Part shown: positions 35,144-43,973 of the stretch, piece by piece
Layout: every line of letters begins with the position of its first letter
Position numbering within the stretch: position 1 is the first letter of the stretch
NCBI RefSeq assembly: GCF_000702945.1
Contig: NZ_JNLE01000005.1
Location: forward strand, 1,178,001 to 1,242,000
From: Clostridium sp. KNHs205
Lineage (GTDB): Bacteria > Bacillota > Clostridia > Lachnospirales > Lachnospiraceae
DNA length: 64,000 nucleotides
Direction of reading: 5' to 3'
Translations under genes and position numbers: made by a program
The notes under the pieces: generated by a model
Databases searched by the model: none
What the model was told of the DNA's origin: nothing
The model's input: the letters and a program-made list of their open reading frames with translations, nothing else

Positions 35144-35455
35144 CTATTCCTCCCTGCCTTCATATACAGCTATCATATATTTCAGTCTTTCTACTTCCAT
35201 AGAAAGAACTGTCCTGCCATCTTCTGTAATCTGATATACTTTTCGTCTCGGATCTTCCGAGGGTATTACCTCAATTAATTTCTGTTTCGTCAGATTCTCC
35301 AATGCTCCGTACATAGTTCCGGCAGCTATTCTTACCTTACCACCACTTAGTTCTTCTACCTTCTGCATAATAGCATATCCATGTCCGCTTTCTCTTAATG
35401 CCAGCAGAATATAGTAGGTCGTTTCTGTTAGAGGCAGATTTTTTAAGATGTTCAT
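35144..35455 (-). CDS. PadR-family regulator
   Basis: 103 residues; a compact PadR winged helix (ETTYYILLALRESGHGYAI, then GTMYGALENLTKQKLI and DPRRKVYQITEDG). It is first in the operon with DUF2812 and the Ere-like lipoprotein. ATG follows GCGAGG. The 21-bp palindrome in its own promoter is the likely autoregulatory operator. The inducing compound is unknown. Confidence 0.92.
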   Translation of the reverse strand: MNILKNLPLTETTYYILLALRESGHGYAIMQKVEELSGGKVRIAAGTMYGALENLTKQKLIEVIPSEDPRRKVYQITEDGRTVLSMEVERLKYMIAVYEGREE

Positions 35456-35601
35456 GTATTCCTCGCATTTCTATTGATAGTTTTTGTGTGTTTTACTTTC
35501 AATTCCTGATTCTGTATGGGGCTGATTACTATTTCATCAATTTCACATATTTGCTGTTATAAGTTAAAATCCTTAATGTAAATATCAAAATGATTAGTAT
35601 A

Positions 35602-35665
35602 TAAAGCTCAACTATACAGTTCTACTATATAGTTAAATTATATACAGTCAGACTGTATATGTCAA
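35602..35665 (-). promoter_or_regulatory. PadR operon promoter with palindromic operator
   Basis: On the minus strand, TTGACA (35665-35660) and TATAAT (35642-35637) are consensus and 17 bp apart. A 21-bp perfect palindrome centred on 35650 (ATACAGTC-A-GACTGTAT with two more paired bases) fills the spacer. A second imperfect site with ACTATA and TATAGT arms lies about 25 bp downstream (35611-35633). The mRNA leader before the PadR ATG would be about 175 nt. Confidence 0.75.
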
Positions 35666-35854
35666 CACAAAAATATTCATAACATTATCTGACCCTGGCA
35701 GGCTGGAATTAAGAAACAGTACAATACTTTCCCTTTCTACCAAACGCTTCAGGGTATAATATATTGTACCGTCTCCATATTATATAGATATTTACTTTGT
35801 TACTTTTCTCAGTAACAACATCAGCATAAGAGGCAACACGACGTTAATCTATGC
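35666..35854. other. Intergenic spacer without recognised features
   Basis: It lies between the PadR promoter and the end of the next GNAT gene. It is AT-rich; I see no gene or clear terminator. Confidence 0.4.
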
Positions 35855-36382
35855 CTATAAGGTAAATCTTAATTCCTCAAGATGTGCCCGATATAATTTA
35901 GAACGAAATACTGCACTGCCATCAAATTTACGATACTCACCATATTCATAAAACTGCAGTCCACACTTTTCTATAACTCTCCCGGAGGCTTCATTATCAA
36001 TGGCATGGTTAGAACTGAAGTCTCTGGCACCATGGCAATCATACGCATACTTTATCATAGCTTTGGCGGCCTCTGTTGTTAGCCCCTGATTCCAGTAATC
36101 ATACCGGATATTATAACCAAAATCCCAAAAACCTTTGTTAAGGCCTATATCTCCGCTGCCAATAAGCAGACCGTTTTCTTTCAATACAAAACCAAAGTGA
36201 AAATTATCCTCTTCTTTCAGACTATCCAGCCATTCTCTAACATCAGAAATACTTGTATATGTAGCATAAGGCATATATTTTGTAACTCGTTCATCACTAA
36301 GCCACAGATAAGCAGTCTCTGCATCGTCTGCTGTAAGTGATCTTAATATAAGCCTTTTTGTTTCCAAAACCGCTTCATTCAT
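35855..36382 (-). CDS. GNAT acetyltransferase, RimJ/RimL type
   Basis: 175 residues of the type that acetylates N-terminal or amino-sugar amines (ETKRLILRSLTADDAETAYLW at the start, RYDYWNQGLTTEAAKAMI at the acetyl-CoA-binding loop, and SGRVIEKCGLQF at the end). ATG follows AAGGGTG. It stands alone. The target is not predictable. Confidence 0.88.
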   Translation of the reverse strand: MNEAVLETKRLILRSLTADDAETAYLWLSDERVTKYMPYATYTSISDVREWLDSLKEEDNFHFGFVLKENGLLIGSGDIGLNKGFWDFGYNIRYDYWNQGLTTEAAKAMIKYAYDCHGARDFSSNHAIDNEASGRVIEKCGLQFYEYGEYRKFDGSAVFRSKLYRAHLEELRFTL

Positions 36383-36575
36383 ATATTACACCCTTTGATA
36401 TTACATATATATCTGCAATATTGCCACATTCAATTGGCATCCTTTCATTTAGATCTTTCACGCTCTATCGCTTTTCTGCTACAAGGAATACTTATAAGTT
36501 TAGACAGAATTAAAGGTCAGTTTTAGATTTCTATCAGTTCAATTTTACTCCATTCACTATATTATTCTGAATCTA

Positions 36576-37019
36576 TTATTTTACTTTTACATATAAATTC
36601 TCTGCCAGAGCACAAAAAAGAGGATGTGCATAGGGATAGGTCCAATTATCAGGTAAGTTGGAAAATAATTGTATTTCCTCCACTTCAAAATCAGGTAGAA
36701 TTCCGAGTTTCTTAATTTCTGCATAATAAATTTGTCCGTAAATTTCCATATTACTCTGTAACAATCCATCATTTCCTTTAACACCATAAAAACCTACAGG
36801 CTTTAGTACAAATTCACAGGCTCCCGTTTCTTCCCACAGTTCCCTTGCCGCTGCCTCATAGGAAGTCTCTCCTTCTTCAATATGTCCTCCTGGACACTCC
36901 CAGTTCTCCCTTTCTCTCACTCTGCAAAGAACCCAATTTCCTTCATAACGTGCAGCTATGTCTACAAAGCGCAGATAAGTATCTTTCACCAAAACATCAT
37001 ATAATTTAAATTCAACCAT
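36576..37019 (-). CDS. NUDIX hydrolase
   Basis: 147 residues. The NUDIX box is complete: GGHIEEGETSYEAAAR followed by ELWEETGA (about residues 44-67), with the metal-binding Glu residues in place. It should hydrolyse a nucleoside diphosphate linked to another group. It starts 8 bp after the DUF1835-family gene, so the two are probably co-transcribed. ATG follows TGAGG. Confidence 0.9.
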   Translation of the reverse strand: MVEFKLYDVLVKDTYLRFVDIAARYEGNWVLCRVRERENWECPGGHIEEGETSYEAAARELWEETGACEFVLKPVGFYGVKGNDGLLQSNMEIYGQIYYAEIKKLGILPDFEVEEIQLFSNLPDNWTYPYAHPLFCALAENLYVKVK

Positions 37020-37027
37020 GAACTACC

Positions 37028-37969
37028 TCAGACTCTTTTTAATATCTTACTGAATTCATTAGGAGCATCTTTTACGATACACAGCTCTTCTCTCTCAATC
37101 ATATTATTTATCCTCATCTGATACCACCTGTCACTTACTCCAAATTTCTTTTTGGTCAAGATTTCATTTATCAGATGTGCCATAGTAAATTCTCCTGCCG
37201 GCATCAAAGCCTTTAAGAATGCATCGTAAAAATCTTCTGATACACTATTTAATGTACCATTTATCACGGCTCGCAGCGGAGCATTCTCCTTCTTTAATTG
37301 CTGCCATTCATTGCTGATTTCCTTAAGCTTCCATTTCGGTATTTCCTTTTCATAAGGCAGGAAATAATAGAAAAATCCCGCTTCTACTTCACCCCAGCTT
37401 GAGAAGGTTGTTACATTCTTCTTATCCAGACTTAGATATTTCGGCAGCTTCACTGCTGTTATCTTACAATTACACCTCTCAAGAATTGAGATTGTGCTAT
37501 AATATCCACAGGCTGAGTAAGGTGCATCACTCCACCATATCCTGATATTCCCGCCCTTTTGCGCATAGTCAAGGAAACGTTTATAATCATTTATTGCATC
37601 TCTGCTTTCTGCCTCAAGTCCTTGTTTTAATGACTCCTGAAAAGGCTCCTCCATTCCTGGTGGCGCAGGGATTGTCCGTGTATTTATCAAGTTCAGGAGC
37701 TTTTTCCTCTTATCGTCCAGGATGTCTCCGGAGATATCTCCTATATCTAATTGAAAAGGAAGACTGATAACATCCTGAGAACTGCCCCCCAGTGCCTTCC
37801 CCATTTTTCTTTTTTCGGCTTCCCTTCTCAGTAAACTTTTCACTTCCTTTTTTGAAGCATCTCCAATTATACCGATGGCTGAAACACCACCTAAAATATT
37901 GGTAGAATCATAATGCATTGCAGATTTCATAGCGCCTTTTACACTATTATTAAAAACGATTTCCAGCAT
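37028..37969 (-). CDS. DUF1835/DUF3658 protein
   Basis: 313 residues. The N-terminal part has the DUF1835 pattern (EIVFNNSVKGAMKSAMHY, and later the GNIRIWWSDAPYSACGYYS stretch). The C-terminal part has the DUF3658 pattern (SEDFYDAFLKALMP, then a predicted winged helix ending SDRWYQMRINNMIERE). The function is unknown, but the C-terminus looks like a nucleic-acid-binding or regulatory module. ATG follows GAAGGAG. Operon with the NUDIX gene. Confidence 0.75.
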   Translation of the reverse strand: MLEIVFNNSVKGAMKSAMHYDSTNILGGVSAIGIIGDASKKEVKSLLRREAEKRKMGKALGGSSQDVISLPFQLDIGDISGDILDDKRKKLLNLINTRTIPAPPGMEEPFQESLKQGLEAESRDAINDYKRFLDYAQKGGNIRIWWSDAPYSACGYYSTISILERCNCKITAVKLPKYLSLDKKNVTTFSSWGEVEAGFFYYFLPYEKEIPKWKLKEISNEWQQLKKENAPLRAVINGTLNSVSEDFYDAFLKALMPAGEFTMAHLINEILTKKKFGVSDRWYQMRINNMIEREELCIVKDAPNEFSKILKRV

Positions 37970-38027
37970 ATATTCTCCTTCAGAGCTTTTAATAGACCTT
38001 TTTCTTGGTCACTTCGTTAGTCTCACT

Positions 38028-38297
38028 TTAATCTTTCATCTTTGTTTTATTTCTGGATAATAGCAGATATATTATTCCCGCACAGGTAACACTGAGGCAT
38101 AATAGCATAATAAAATCCAAAGTCAAAAGGTCAGATATAAGTATACTGACAGGTCCATCAGCACTGCCAATAACTGCATTTGTCTTTCTTATTCCATTCA
38201 CAGTCAGTAGAATGATTAAATGGAGTGCTCCTTTTAACATCATGAAAGAGCCTGCAAGGATTGTTACTATCAAAACTGTTTTCCTTCTTAGTCCCAT
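38028..38297 (-). CDS. Small two-TM membrane protein with ADGP motif
   Basis: 89 residues. TM segments are about 8-33 and 56-80. Between them is the sequence AVIGSADGPVSILISDLL, which resembles the ADGP(T)(S/A)I motif of the beta subunit of sodium-translocating decarboxylases. The rest of that large subunit is absent. A clear GAGGTAA ribosome binding site supports the start. The role is unknown; it may be a stand-alone small protein family or a relic. Confidence 0.65.
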   Translation of the reverse strand: MGLRRKTVLIVTILAGSFMMLKGALHLIILLTVNGIRKTNAVIGSADGPVSILISDLLTLDFIMLLCLSVTCAGIIYLLLSRNKTKMKD

Positions 38298-38566
38298 GTA
38301 TCTTTACCTCTATTTTTATATTCATTCCAGATTTAGAATTAAATAATTACTTTAACAGCATCCAATTAGCTACAAATCTCCATTCTCTAACTCTTTCTTA
38401 TGAAATCCATTGTTCTAAATAATTCCCGGTATCCTTATTACATTGAAAACCTTAGCTGCTTGAACTGCATAAATACATTCTTTTACATTATAGCACACCT
38501 CTATTATTCTTACATCAGCTTTTACCATAATTTCTCACTACAACTGTAGACTATCGCAATGTAACA

Positions 38567-38595
38567 AAGCACTTTGCTTATTCAGCAAAGTGCTT
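38567..38595 (-). terminator. Terminator of the HTH-repeat protein gene
   Basis: AAGCACTTTGC (38567-38577) and GCAAAGTGCTT (38585-38595) are perfect 11-bp arms, and TGTTACA follows on the minus strand. It lies 35 bp past the stop. The remaining gap (38298-38566) has no gene-like feature. Confidence 0.6.
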
Positions 38596-38629
38596 CGTTA
38601 ACCTTCAAATATAATTTCTTACATACAAA

Positions 38630-39445
38630 TCACGCTTTTGTAAAAGTTATGCCACCTTCACATTCCACGTTTCCCAGTATTGATTCACACTGGATATCTC
38701 CCTGGCATTCTACACCTCCATGGATGTTGCTGCACTTTAGGTCTCCTTCACATTCCACACTATTTGCGATATCTCCGCAGCTTATAGAACCACCACTTTC
38801 TGCATAGCTGCTTATATTGCCGCAGCTTATATTGTTTTCGCATTCCACATAACTTCCAACATTACCGCAGTTTACTCCTCCACCACTTTCTAAATACCCT
38901 CCAATATCGCCACAGTTAACTGAACCCTCACACTCAACATATCCCCCAATATTACCGCAATTTACACCTCCACTGCACTCCACATAACCGTTTATATTTC
39001 CGCAGCATACAGTCCCTTCACTTTCTACATAACCACTTACCGATCCATCAATATTTGCATTGCCCCATATTTCAAAATTAAGTACCGGTTCTTTCATTAA
39101 TTCAGCGGGTATCTTCAGATTGATATATTCCTCTTTGTTCCAACGTCTCCCATCAATCATCCTGTTCCCTTGGAATTGAATGATACGCATAATATTATCA
39201 TTTGGCAATTCTTCTGCTACCATTTCCTTTATCTGTATATCTCCATAAAATAAATAATCGATGGATACACCAAAGAATTGAGCTATTCTTGGCAATTGCA
39301 GGATATCCGGAAGAGAACCTCCCGTTTCCCATTTGGATACTGCCTGTACACTGATGTCAAGTGCTGATGCCAATACATCCTGGGTAATCCCCTTTTCTTT
39401 TCTTAAGGTAATAATCGTATTCCTTACATTTTCCTGAAACTCCAT
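38630..39445 (-). CDS. XRE HTH protein with eight 15-residue Cys-rich repeats
   Basis: 271 residues. An XRE-type DNA-binding domain covers residues 8-66 (GITQDVLASALDISVQAVSK). A spacer follows (70-130). Residues 149-268 are eight consecutive 15-residue units (first: GNINGYVECSGGVNC), each beginning G(N/D)I and mostly with Cys at unit positions 9 and 15. The spacing never slips. Such regular Gly/Val/Ile repeats suggest a beta-solenoid like those of bactofilin-type proteins, with Cys ladders on one face. ATG follows GGGAGG. The role is unknown; see findings. Confidence 0.85.
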   Translation of the reverse strand: MEFQENVRNTIITLRKEKGITQDVLASALDISVQAVSKWETGGSLPDILQLPRIAQFFGVSIDYLFYGDIQIKEMVAEELPNDNIMRIIQFQGNRMIDGRRWNKEEYINLKIPAELMKEPVLNFEIWGNANIDGSVSGYVESEGTVCCGNINGYVECSGGVNCGNIGGYVECEGSVNCGDIGGYLESGGGVNCGNVGSYVECENNISCGNISSYAESGGSISCGDIANSVECEGDLKCSNIHGGVECQGDIQCESILGNVECEGGITFTKA

Positions 39446-39888
39446 ATATCCTCCCGTCTGTACTTAACCTATACCTTTTCTTTCTGTACAACCTTCCTAA
39501 CTAAATTTAACCTTTTACAGCTGTTTATCTGATGAAGAAAGCTTTCTTTGTACACCAGTATATAGAATTCCTCCAAAGACTACAATAAACTTATACTTGA
39601 ATTTTATTCAACTAACAGTTGAAATAGAAAAAGGGCCTGAAAACATCTGAATTAAGATGCCTCAAACCCTCTTTCTTCACGCATTGCTTGTATAGAAATG
39701 CGAAATAATTACATATTGTCCATACTTACTGCTTGTAGACTGAATTTATGAGTTCCTGTTGCAGCAATAAAAGATAAGCAAATAATAATCTCACTTTTAT
39801 ATACGTACCGGAACTTTATAATCTGGAAATATCAAATCATTGCTTAAACTTTTACCCTCAAATAATTAATCTATGAATATCATCTGTA
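39446..39888. other. Intergenic region with a terminator-like stem
   Basis: Nothing gene-like is seen. At 39628-39674 an imperfect hairpin (AAAAAGGG-CTGA-CATCT pairing with AGATG-TCA-CCCTCTTT) has T-rich flanks on both sides and could end the galactan operon, though it lies some 215 bp beyond the GH35 stop. Confidence 0.4.
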
Positions 39889-41967
39889 TTATTTCTCCAA
39901 AGCATATACATACTCAGTTTCAACTGTAACCTGATTGATATCACAGGCAAGTCCATTTCTGAACACCGGCCATTTCTCCAAATAGCGTTCAGCATTTTCT
40001 TCCAATGCTTCTATTTCAATCTGCAGTTTCTCCGGGAACCCGTAACGCTTCAATCCGATTTCCCAGGTCTGTCCGGTATAGTACCAGTCATCAACCCATT
40101 CACCGTTAATATAAAGCTTTGCAGTATCTCCTCCAAAATCAACCTGCAGGAAACAATCTGCTGCACCGGCTGGATAATCAAGTTTAAATTCATATACTTT
40201 GCTCTTACTGCCTGTTTCTTCTTTCAGGAGCTTATATTCTACTGCAGCAGAAGGTTGTTTCGTAAGGCATTCATAAACTGCAAAACCTGCTTTTTCTCCA
40301 GCATACTGGTATCCTGAAGGTGCAGCCGGTAAAGCAGGATATGCTCTTAGCTGGTCGCTGTTTCTACTCAGGATTACGTATCCGTCCTCTGATTCCACTA
40401 CCTCTCCTTTTGTAAGCAGAAGATATTCCTTATCCAAGGATATTTTCCAGGAATTAAGTGCATCTTCTCTGGTTATAGTAAGAACCTCAGCCTTCTCCGG
40501 CTTACTCACCCAGTCATATTCAGGGGTTGAATCTGTATAAAATACATAACTTTCTTTCTCACTGTTATGTAGTATACATAAGGGGGTTGCCATAGCTGAT
40601 TTTAGTTCTCCATCTCCTACCGGCATATAAAAGGGCAGGAAGAAGAAGTCCTCATTCACAATATCGCGCACCGGATAGCGAAGGATACCTTCACCAGTAT
40701 TTGCCTCAAGCACCATAGCCTTATGCTCTGCCATCACATATCTTCTCTGATAATTATTAACAAACAGATAACCACTTTTGCCGTTTCTTCGTACCGATGT
40801 CCTTAAATCTTTAAAATTTGTCTGGAATAAGGGATTACTCTCCGGCAGATAGGTATCCATCTCGCATAAAGCATTTCCAAAATCCTTTATAAACATGGCT
40901 ATCATCTTGATTTCCTTTAAAGTACCGGACATCTGTCCGTATTCCCTTATGGGAGCTGCGAAATCATAGCTGAATACCGGAAGGTCATTGGGGTATCCGG
41001 TTTCTCTGGATTCCTGAAGAGTGGTTACTTTCCCCTTGGGATTGGTTCCCCCATGATACATGTAATAGCCCAGAAGATTTACACCGCAGCCAAGCTTAAC
41101 CATGGACATTGCTCCGATATCCTTAGGATGTGCTACCGGTCTTCTATGGTGCGTAACCTGCATTCCTCCGCCTAATTCGGCTGTAAGGAATGGAAACTTG
41201 GAGATATCAAAGGTTATACCCGTACCAAATCCATAATCGCTGCCAATATTATGATCGTTTCGTTCTGTAGTAAATACATAGTTTCCGCTGGGTTCGATTT
41301 CAGTAAGCCTCTGATCCCAGGGAGCTTCACAATATCCGCCCATTACCGGAAGCAAACCTCCCGTAACAGCTCCACCCCAGCCCGTTGCTGTATAATAGGG
41401 TACCTTAAGTCCCACTTCTTTTGCAATAGCGGTAAGGCGTCTCATGTGTTCTTCTCCTGCCTCGCCCTGAAGACCACCGCAATGGCCGTACTCATTTTCT
41501 ATCTGCACTCCAATAATCGGGCCGTTATCCTGATACAGAAGTCCTTCAACCTGTTCAGCTAATTTACCGTAATAACGTCTTACTTCTGAAAAGTATTCTT
41601 CGTTATTGGTACGCAGTTCAAAGGGTTTCTTAAGGAGCCAGTCCGGCAGTCCTCCGTTTCTGGCCTCTCCATGGCACCAGGGTCCCACTCTTAAGAATAA
41701 TGTCAGGCCTGTCTCTTTAACCGTTTCTACAAAGGCTCTTAAATCTCTCTGTCCGGTAAAATCATATTCTCCCTCTACCTCTTCATGATGAAGCCAGAAA
41801 GCGTAGGTCGATACGGTTTCAACGCCTCCCGCTTTCATTTTGTAAAGGGATTCCTTCCAATACTTTCTTGGAAAACGGCTGTAATGAAATTCCCCCATAA
41901 TAGGAAACCAGGGGTTACCGTCCTTTGTCATATACTTAGAAGTAAATCCATACTCAATTCTGCTCAT
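39889..41967 (-). CDS. GH35 beta-galactosidase
   Basis: 692 residues. GH35 TIM barrel (about 1-330) with acid/base Glu in VQIENEYG (about 159) and nucleophile Glu in FLTAELGGG (about 267). Beta-sandwich domains fill the C-terminal half. No signal peptide, so it cleaves imported galacto-oligosaccharides. It is the last gene of the galactan operon, after the GH53. A type I-related intergenic repeat forms its leader. ATG at 41967 follows AAGGTAA. Confidence 0.92.
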   Translation of the reverse strand: MSRIEYGFTSKYMTKDGNPWFPIMGEFHYSRFPRKYWKESLYKMKAGGVETVSTYAFWLHHEEVEGEYDFTGQRDLRAFVETVKETGLTLFLRVGPWCHGEARNGGLPDWLLKKPFELRTNNEEYFSEVRRYYGKLAEQVEGLLYQDNGPIIGVQIENEYGHCGGLQGEAGEEHMRRLTAIAKEVGLKVPYYTATGWGGAVTGGLLPVMGGYCEAPWDQRLTEIEPSGNYVFTTERNDHNIGSDYGFGTGITFDISKFPFLTAELGGGMQVTHHRRPVAHPKDIGAMSMVKLGCGVNLLGYYMYHGGTNPKGKVTTLQESRETGYPNDLPVFSYDFAAPIREYGQMSGTLKEIKMIAMFIKDFGNALCEMDTYLPESNPLFQTNFKDLRTSVRRNGKSGYLFVNNYQRRYVMAEHKAMVLEANTGEGILRYPVRDIVNEDFFFLPFYMPVGDGELKSAMATPLCILHNSEKESYVFYTDSTPEYDWVSKPEKAEVLTITREDALNSWKISLDKEYLLLTKGEVVESEDGYVILSRNSDQLRAYPALPAAPSGYQYAGEKAGFAVYECLTKQPSAAVEYKLLKEETGSKSKVYEFKLDYPAGAADCFLQVDFGGDTAKLYINGEWVDDWYYTGQTWEIGLKRYGFPEKLQIEIEALEENAERYLEKWPVFRNGLACDINQVTVETEYVYALEK

Positions 41968-41974
41968 TTTTCTT

Positions 41975-42090
41975 ACCTTGCATACCTCAGGCTGTCCTGT
42001 GGTACCGCCACTGAAAATCAGGCTGAAAGAATCATAATTGTGGCATCCTTTCTGTAGTCATATTTTCTTTCAACCATAATCCTAAAACAT
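41975..42090 (-). repeat. Intergenic leader repeat before the GH35 gene
   Basis: On the plus strand it contains GCATACCTCAGGCTGTCCTG, GGTACCGCCA, CAGGCTGAAAGAATC and TGGCATCCTTTCT. The last two blocks also occur in the repeats at 59440-59560 and 56960-57030. The minus-strand end GAGGTATGCAAGG reaches the ribosome binding site of the GH35 gene. Confidence 0.55.
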
Positions 42091-42106
42091 CTCGTTTTTT
42101 CTTAAC

Positions 42107-43816
42107 CTATAACATCTCGTTTTTTCTTAATTTAAACCTTCGCATTTTTCCGAATACCGGAGGTGATACAATTTTCATACCAAGCTTTACGCTGTCTTTC
42201 TCTATTATAATATCAGGCAGCTCATAGGTTACCCAATTTTCATCCGTTGGATATATAACCAGTTCCTTATAATTACTATCTGTCTCTCCGGCATATAGCC
42301 TTACGTCTACACCTGTAGTGTTAGTGCCTCTGTATTCTATCGACAGACTATAGTTGCCTGGCGTTAACCCCTCCACCTTTCTTTCCAGCTTACAGGTGAA
42401 ATTTACAGGGCTTTCTACATAAATATAATTGGAAGGCGGAGCAGGGAAAGGCTCATCAAACTCCTGTAGCAGCTCTACCTTGACCCGGCTGTCCTCACTC
42501 TTTATCTCCCAGCCCCGAAGCCCGTCTTCAAAGGCTGCATTTCCTATGTAATTATGGCTGGTCTCAAAATACTCCACCACTTGAATTTCTGCTTCTACCG
42601 TTTTTCCGATTGACTTCAGATTACCCTTAACCCTGAAATCCCCTGTCTTATCTGCGGAGAACTTCTCCCAAGCTGCTTTTATTTCATAACTCTCCCCATC
42701 ATTATACAGCACCTTGATATTCTCCGGTAATTTAACCTCTTCACCAAGCTTCTGAAGTATTTTCTCCGGTTCATAAATTTTAGCAACTTCCTTTTGCCTG
42801 AAATCCTCTCTGACAAAGCGAAAACTGCCAAGGGCAGGCAACGCTTCTCCCTTCTCACTAAATACTCCCATATTGCTCCACCAGCCGCCTTTACCTTCAA
42901 AAGGCAATACCACCGGTTCCCAATAATATATGCCAAGCCCCATCTCTTGTTCCAATGAAGCGGTTATATTCATCACCAAATCCAATACTTGCTTCTGTCC
43001 CCAGGGACTTGCCGGAAAACCAGCGATTTTCTCCTGCTGTTCTCCAATGAATCCATCCCCTGCATTTCTCCAGGCATGGGCTGTTTCAGCAACCACAATG
43101 GGTTTTCCATAACGTTTAACCAGCTTTACGAGGGAATCCTTAAGCTCCGTAAAGCTTCCATGCCAAAAAGGATAATAAGACACACCGATGATGTCATAAT
43201 CCTCAAGCCCTGCTGCCATTACGGCATCAAACCACTCCTGCAGATAATAATATCTGCCCCCCTGATCTAAATGAATTACAATTTTTATATCCCTGTTTAA
43301 ATCTCTGACGGCCCGTATTCCGGCATTAACCAGTAATGCCAGCTGCCTGTAATTTGGTACTTCTCCTTCAGGAAATAACATACCGCTTCTTATTTCGTTT
43401 CCTATCTGAACCATATCCGGCAGTACCCCTTCTTCCTCCATTTTAAGAAGTACTTCCCTGGTATAATCATATACTGCCTGTACCAGTTCGTTAAACCCAA
43501 GCTTCTCCCAGGCCTTAGGTTTTACCTGTTTACCGGGATCTGCCCACCAGTCGGAATAATGGAAATCCAGAAAAAAACTCATTCCATACTGTTTTATCTG
43601 CTTTGCCATTGCAATGGTCTGTTCCAGGCTGCAATAACCCCCGGATTCAGGTACCTTTTCAGGTTCGTTCCAGATACGAAGGCGAATGGAATTCACTCCA
43701 TTTTCCTTTAACAGTTCCCAAACTTCTTTTTTATTTCCCTCTGCATCATAAAATTCTGCTTTAAGTTCCTCTAGCTCCGGCAAAAAAGAGATATCCATTC
43801 CTTTTATAAAGTCCAT
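42107..43816 (-). CDS. GH53 endo-beta-1,4-galactanase without signal peptide
   Basis: 569 residues. GH53 catalytic barrel (about 1-345): the start FIKGMDISFLPELE is typical, the acid/base Glu is in IGNEIRSG (about 140) and the nucleophile Glu in VVAETAHAW (about 245). A linker domain with an Ig-like region (about 360-420) follows, and then a C-terminal jelly-roll carbohydrate-binding domain of CBM61-like appearance (about 425-560; IGNAAFEDGLRGWEI). Secreted galactanases usually have a signal peptide; this protein starts directly with the enzyme domain. ATG follows AGAGAGG. Confidence 0.9.
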   Translation of the reverse strand: MDFIKGMDISFLPELEELKAEFYDAEGNKKEVWELLKENGVNSIRLRIWNEPEKVPESGGYCSLEQTIAMAKQIKQYGMSFFLDFHYSDWWADPGKQVKPKAWEKLGFNELVQAVYDYTREVLLKMEEEGVLPDMVQIGNEIRSGMLFPEGEVPNYRQLALLVNAGIRAVRDLNRDIKIVIHLDQGGRYYYLQEWFDAVMAAGLEDYDIIGVSYYPFWHGSFTELKDSLVKLVKRYGKPIVVAETAHAWRNAGDGFIGEQQEKIAGFPASPWGQKQVLDLVMNITASLEQEMGLGIYYWEPVVLPFEGKGGWWSNMGVFSEKGEALPALGSFRFVREDFRQKEVAKIYEPEKILQKLGEEVKLPENIKVLYNDGESYEIKAAWEKFSADKTGDFRVKGNLKSIGKTVEAEIQVVEYFETSHNYIGNAAFEDGLRGWEIKSEDSRVKVELLQEFDEPFPAPPSNYIYVESPVNFTCKLERKVEGLTPGNYSLSIEYRGTNTTGVDVRLYAGETDSNYKELVIYPTDENWVTYELPDIIIEKDSVKLGMKIVSPPVFGKMRRFKLRKNEML

Positions 43817-43922
43817 AATCAGTACCTCTCTAATATACTTACTCTTACATTTTCCTGTGTCAGCTTTTCTGAACTTAAGTTACTCTAAGAAACTGATGCT
43901 GCTATTTCTGTCCAATAGCATA

Positions 43923-43952
43923 AATGGGGACTGAACAATTACAGTCCCCATT
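43923..43952 (-). terminator. Stem-loop after the binding-protein gene
   Basis: AATGGGGACTG (43923-43933) and CAGTCCCCATT (43942-43952) form a perfect 11-bp stem, 22 bp after the binding-protein stop. The T-run is weak, so partial termination or mRNA stabilisation before GH53 is likely. Confidence 0.6.
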
Positions 43953-43973
43953 ATACTTTTAGCAAATCCTTCA

